From: Roseiarcus sp963780825
Lineage (GTDB): Bacteria > Pseudomonadota > Alphaproteobacteria > Rhizobiales > Beijerinckiaceae
NCBI GenBank assembly: GCA_963780825.1
Contig: CAWADL010000007.1
Location: 62,001 to 126,000 of the forward strand
DNA length: 64,000 bases
Reading direction: 5' to 3'
Shown here: positions 59,737 through 64,000 of the stretch, piece by piece
Layout: each line of letters starts with the position of its first letter
Position numbering within the stretch: the first letter of the stretch is position 1
Made by a program: the position numbers and the translations under genes
The notes under the pieces: generated by a model
What the model was told of the DNA's origin: nothing
The model's database searches: none
Seen by the model: the letters and a program-made list of their open reading frames with translations, nothing else

Positions 59737-59835
59737 CTGTAGCCGCGATCTCCAGATCGCGGTTTCCAAGTGATCGGCGCTTCCCCGATAAGGCGCGATC
59801 TCGCCGCCACCGCGATCTGTAGATCGCGGCTACAG
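59737..59835. repeat. Twin-hairpin (REPIN-like) element
   Basis: A perfect 15-bp inverted repeat, CTGTAGCCGCGATCT at 59737-59751 and AGATCGCGGCTACAG at 59821-59835, encloses 69 bases. Each end is itself half of a 9-bp hairpin with a 2-base loop (59743-59762 and 59810-59829). The design equals the pair at 44264-44349. The 431-base gap between the Hint gene and the first sulfatase holds no convincing gene. Confidence 0.7.
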
Positions 59836-60117
59836 GCGCATGGCGCGCTGGAACAGCGCCGCCTCCGCTGGATGTTCGGCAAGCCAATCGAACCGGGCCT
59901 TGCCGAAGACCTCGTCGAAAGCCGGGCGTCCGGTGGCTATGGAAACGGGACGCCCTGACGATCACCCTTCGTTACAGTTACCGCCCCCGCGCCTTGGCTA
60001 CCCATGCTACGGTGCATTGGAGCCGGGGGCGCCGTCTTTTCATTTCTCATGTCGCCAACCTACGCCGCGCCCGCGAGTTCGCGACACCAGACCCGGATTT
60101 GCGAGGGAGATCTGGAC

Positions 60118-61786
<1,669 letters not shown>

Positions 61787-62196
61787 TGGCGAGGAGCTGC
61801 CACTTTGCCAACTCCCTGAATCAGCTGCTCGCGCATGCTTTTTGCAAATGGAAATTTAGCAAAGTGTCACCGTAACGACGTAGCCATCAGATATTAGTGA
61901 ATGCAGCTTATAACATGAACATATTTGAGCGCGCGATCTATTTATTCTATTGTTATTGCTAACGATGCCCAGACTGGTAGGTACAGTGAGATTTCTGATA
62001 GAGCGTGCTCCAGAGCAAAGAAAAAAATCGACGACAATAAATTGGCTTGCGGCGATCATATTTTACGTTTATGTAGTGTATTCGAATTGCGCCCAAATGA
62101 CCTCTCGGAGATGAGTGTCGCTGAGAAAGTCTCTCGGCGTCAGTTTACTGATAATTTGTCTCTTGTTTTAAACGAACGATAAAGGGAGGAAACACG
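61787..62196 (+). other. AT-rich intergenic region with a doubtful 85-codon ORF
   Basis: This 410-base gap is clearly richer in A and T than the rest of the window. A TTG-started frame at 61925-62182 ends 14 bases before the next gene; its later part (DDNKLACGDHILRLCSVFELRPNDLSEM) faintly resembles the end of a Cro/C1-type HTH domain. There is no good Shine-Dalgarno before the TTG, and I do not call it a gene. ATTCGAAT lies at 62080-62087, and agggagg at 62172-62178 serves the next gene. Confidence 0.35.
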
Positions 62197-63837
62197 ATGC
62201 GGTGCGAAGTTCTTCGCTGGTCGGCGGCTATAGTTGCGACCGGAATCGGATTGGCCTCGGCGATCCCGGGCGCCATCGCGCAAGAGAAAAAACCAAACAT
62301 CGTCGTCATCATGGGCGATGACATCGGCATGTGGAACATCGGCGCCTATCATCGCGGCATGATGGCCGGGCGAACGCCGAACCTCGACAAGATCGCCAAA
62401 GAAGGCATGCTGTTCACCGACTATTACGCCGAGGCGAGCTGCACGGCGGGCCGCGCGAACTTCATCACCGGCGAATTGCCGATCCGCACCGGCATGACCA
62501 CGGTCGGTCAGGCCGGCGCGGCGATCGGCATTCCCGCCGAGGCGGTGACCATCGCGACCGTGCTCAAGTCGATGGGCTACGCCACCGGCCAGTTCGGCAA
62601 GAACCATCTCGGCGACAGGAACGAATTCCTGCCGACCGTGCACGGCTTCGACGAATTCTTCGGCTATCTCTATCACCTCGATGCGATGGAAGATCCGGCG
62701 CATCCCAACTATCCGCAGAATCTGCTGAATGTCGTCGGCCCGCGCAACATGGTTCATAGCTGGGCGACCGACGTCGACGACCCCACGGAACATGCCGCGC
62801 TGGGGCAAGGTCGGCAAGCAGAAGATCGAGGACGCCGGCCCGCTCTATCCCAAGCGCATGGAGACGGTGGACGACGAGATTCGCGACCTCGCCCTCAATT
62901 TCATCGACAAGGCGAAAAAGGACGGCAAGCCGTTCTTCGTCTGGCTGAATCCGACGCGCATGCACATCGTGACGCATCTTTCGCCGAAATACGAGGCGCT
63001 GCGCAACTCCGAGAACGGCTGGTCAGAAGAAGAGGCCGGCATGGCCCAGCTCGACGACGACGTCGGCCTGGTGATGAAGAAGCTCAAGGACATCGGCGAG
63101 GACGACAATACGCTCGTCCTATTCACGACCGACAACGGCACCGAAGTCTTCACCTGGCCCGACGGCGGCCAGACACCGTTCGCGCAGTCGAAGGGAACCG
63201 TGCTCGAGGGCGGCTTCCGCGTGCCGGCGCTGCTGCGCTGGCCCGGCCACGTGCCGGCGGATTCGGTGCAGAACGGCATCTTCTCCGGCCTCGACTGGTT
63301 GCCGACCTTCGCCGCCATGGCCGGCAATCCGAACATCACCGACGAATTGCTGAAGGGCAAGACGATCGGCGACCGCACCTACAAGAACCATCTCGACGGC
63401 TACAACCAGCTGGACGCGATCACCGGCAAAGGCCCGTCCAACCGCCACGAGATCTTCTATCTCGGCGAAAGCACGATCGGCGCGGTCCGCATCGACGACT
63501 ACAAGTTCCGCTTCATCGACCAGCCGGACGGGCTGGCTCGGCGACAAGACCCACGTCGACGTGCCTTATATCACCAACCTGCGGCTCGATCCGTTCGAGC
63601 GCACCGGCTGGCCGAATAACGGGACCAAGGACGGCGCGCCAGCAATATTTCGATTGGTTCAAGTACCAGTTCTGGCGCTTCGTGTTCGTCCAGCAGCTGA
63701 TCGGCAAGGAAATCAAGACCTTCCTCGATTACCCGCCGATGCAGCGCGGCGCCAGCTTCAATCTCGACGCTGTCAAGGCGGAGATGCAGAATAAGATGCG
63801 CGAGGCGGAAAAGGCGTCGCACGGCCCGAGCGACTGA
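62197..63837 (+). CDS. Arylsulfatase with CTAGR motif and Sec signal, three frameshifts
   Basis: A paralogue of the sulfatase at 60118. A Sec signal (LRWSAAIVATGIGLASAIPG, cut near AIAQE) precedes PNIVVIMGDDIGMWNIGAYH (metal Asp41/42) and SCTAGRANFITGE (Cys82 as the formylglycine site). HGFDEFFGYLYHLDAMEDP, FTTDNGTEVFTWPDGGQTPF and PGHVPADSVQNGIFSGLDWL follow. The frame steps near 62790, 63535 and 63635, three added bases, so the total length is again 3n (546 codons). It ends KASHGPSD. It lies behind an AT-rich leader with a strong agggagg and before a strong terminator. Confidence 0.86.
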   Translation: MRCEVLRWSAAIVATGIGLASAIPGAIAQEKKPNIVVIMGDDIGMWNIGAYHRGMMAGRTPNLDKIAKEGMLFTDYYAEASCTAGRANFITGELPIRTGMTTVGQAGAAIGIPAEAVTIATVLKSMGYATGQFGKNHLGDRNEFLPTVHGFDEFFGYLYHLDAMEDPAHPNYPQNLLNVVGPRNMVHSWATDVDDPTEHAALGQGRQAEDRGRRPALSQAHGDGGRRDSRPRPQFHRQGEKGRQAVLRLAESDAHAHRDASFAEIRGAAQLRERLVRRRGRHGPARRRRRPGDEEAQGHRRGRQYARPIHDRQRHRSLHLARRRPDTVRAVEGNRARGRLPRAGAAALARPRAGGFGAERHLLRPRLVADLRRHGRQSEHHRRIAEGQDDRRPHLQEPSRRLQPAGRDHRQRPVQPPRDLLSRRKHDRRGPHRRLQVPLHRPAGRAGSATRPTSTCLISPTCGSIRSSAPAGRITGPRTARQQYFDWFKYQFWRFVFVQQLIGKEIKTFLDYPPMQRGASFNLDAVKAEMQNKMREAEKASHGPSD

Positions 63838-63884
63838 ACGCCGCTGCGCTTTATAGGTGCAACTGGGACGATTGCGTCCTTCTC

Positions 63885-63922
63885 GAACAACCTGCGGACA
63901 TCCGCAGGTTGTTCGTATTTTG
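63885..63922 (+). terminator. Rho-independent terminator after the second sulfatase
   Basis: GAACAACCTGCGGA (63885-63898) and TCCGCAGGTTGTTC (63901-63914) form a perfect 14-bp stem with a 2-base loop, followed by gtattttg. It lies 48 bases after the sulfatase stop. The last 78 bases of the window show no feature. Confidence 0.85.
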
Positions 63923-64000
63923 TCTGCGACCTGATGACGACGGGAACGCGAGACGGTGTCTCAGCAGAAGCGTGCGTGCGGGGTTCATAATTGACCGCTT

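Overview
The window is high-GC DNA with the gene content of an alphaproteobacterium, most likely Hyphomicrobiales (Rhizobiales). The signs are sugar and branched-chain-type ABC transporters with Tat-like binding proteins, a Nudix / DUF6111 / CCA-transferase operon, an hpa cluster led by an HpaR-type MarR regulator, Hint-domain surface proteins and a dispersed repeat built on cattgcgagcgaagcg. The family is uncertain; Beijerinckiaceae, Roseiarcaceae or a Bradyrhizobium relative would all fit. No phage, CRISPR array or complete insertion sequence was seen.

Layout. 1-10.2 kb: carbohydrate uptake and catabolism, with two RbsA-type double ATPases, a periplasmic binding protein, two permeases, a cupin, an SDR dehydrogenase, and TetR and LacI regulators. 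10.3-13.6 kb: an MscS-type channel and a Gfo/Idh/MocA oxidoreductase. 13.8-19.5 kb: a LIV-type ABC transporter with a fused permease-ATPase, followed by an Ldh2-family dehydrogenase. 19.6-26.2 kb (minus strand): HU, two SDRs, a uronate-dehydrogenase-like protein and a hydantoinase A/B pair. 26.3-34.6 kb: a RibD-like reductase, a YcaQ-like glycosylase, a very large kinase-like/AAA/GAF/PAS/histidine kinase protein, and YaiI. 34.6-52.4 kb: an aromatic catabolic block with homogentisate dioxygenase, the homoprotocatechuate meta pathway (hpaR, F, E, D, G-like, H), benzoylformate decarboxylase, a second LIV-type transporter, an AraC/FeaR-type activator, a GMC oxidoreductase and a dihydroxyacetophenone-dioxygenase-like cupin. 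52.4-53.25 kb: a scar zone with an IS630 remnant, a small double-glycine leader peptide, a P-type ATPase fragment and tRNA-Ser(GGA). 53.3-55.4 kb: CCA-adding enzyme, DUF6111 and Nudix. 56-63.9 kb: a secreted 45-residue-repeat protein, a Hint-domain protein and two paralogous CTAGR sulfatases ending in a strong terminator.

How the genes work together. The aromatic block looks like one module. A 12-base sequence (CTTAACACGTTA) lies in the hpaR-hpaF divergent promoter and again upstream of the FeaR-like gene 11 kb away, which suggests shared control. The transporter would import an aromatic or 2-oxo acid, benzoylformate decarboxylase and the cupin dioxygenase would trim side chains, and the Hpa enzymes would cleave and process the ring. 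HpaB/C and HpaI are not in the window.

Sequence quality. Many genes are broken by single-base frameshifts. From 1 to 42.6 kb there are about sixteen, and every one has the length effect of a single inserted base. From 42.7 to 48.4 kb they occur roughly every 150-300 bases. The residues on both sides remain well conserved, so I treat most as probable sequence errors. Single- and double-shift genes are listed as CDS with the breakpoint given, and the heavily broken ones as pseudogene. This cannot be settled without reads.
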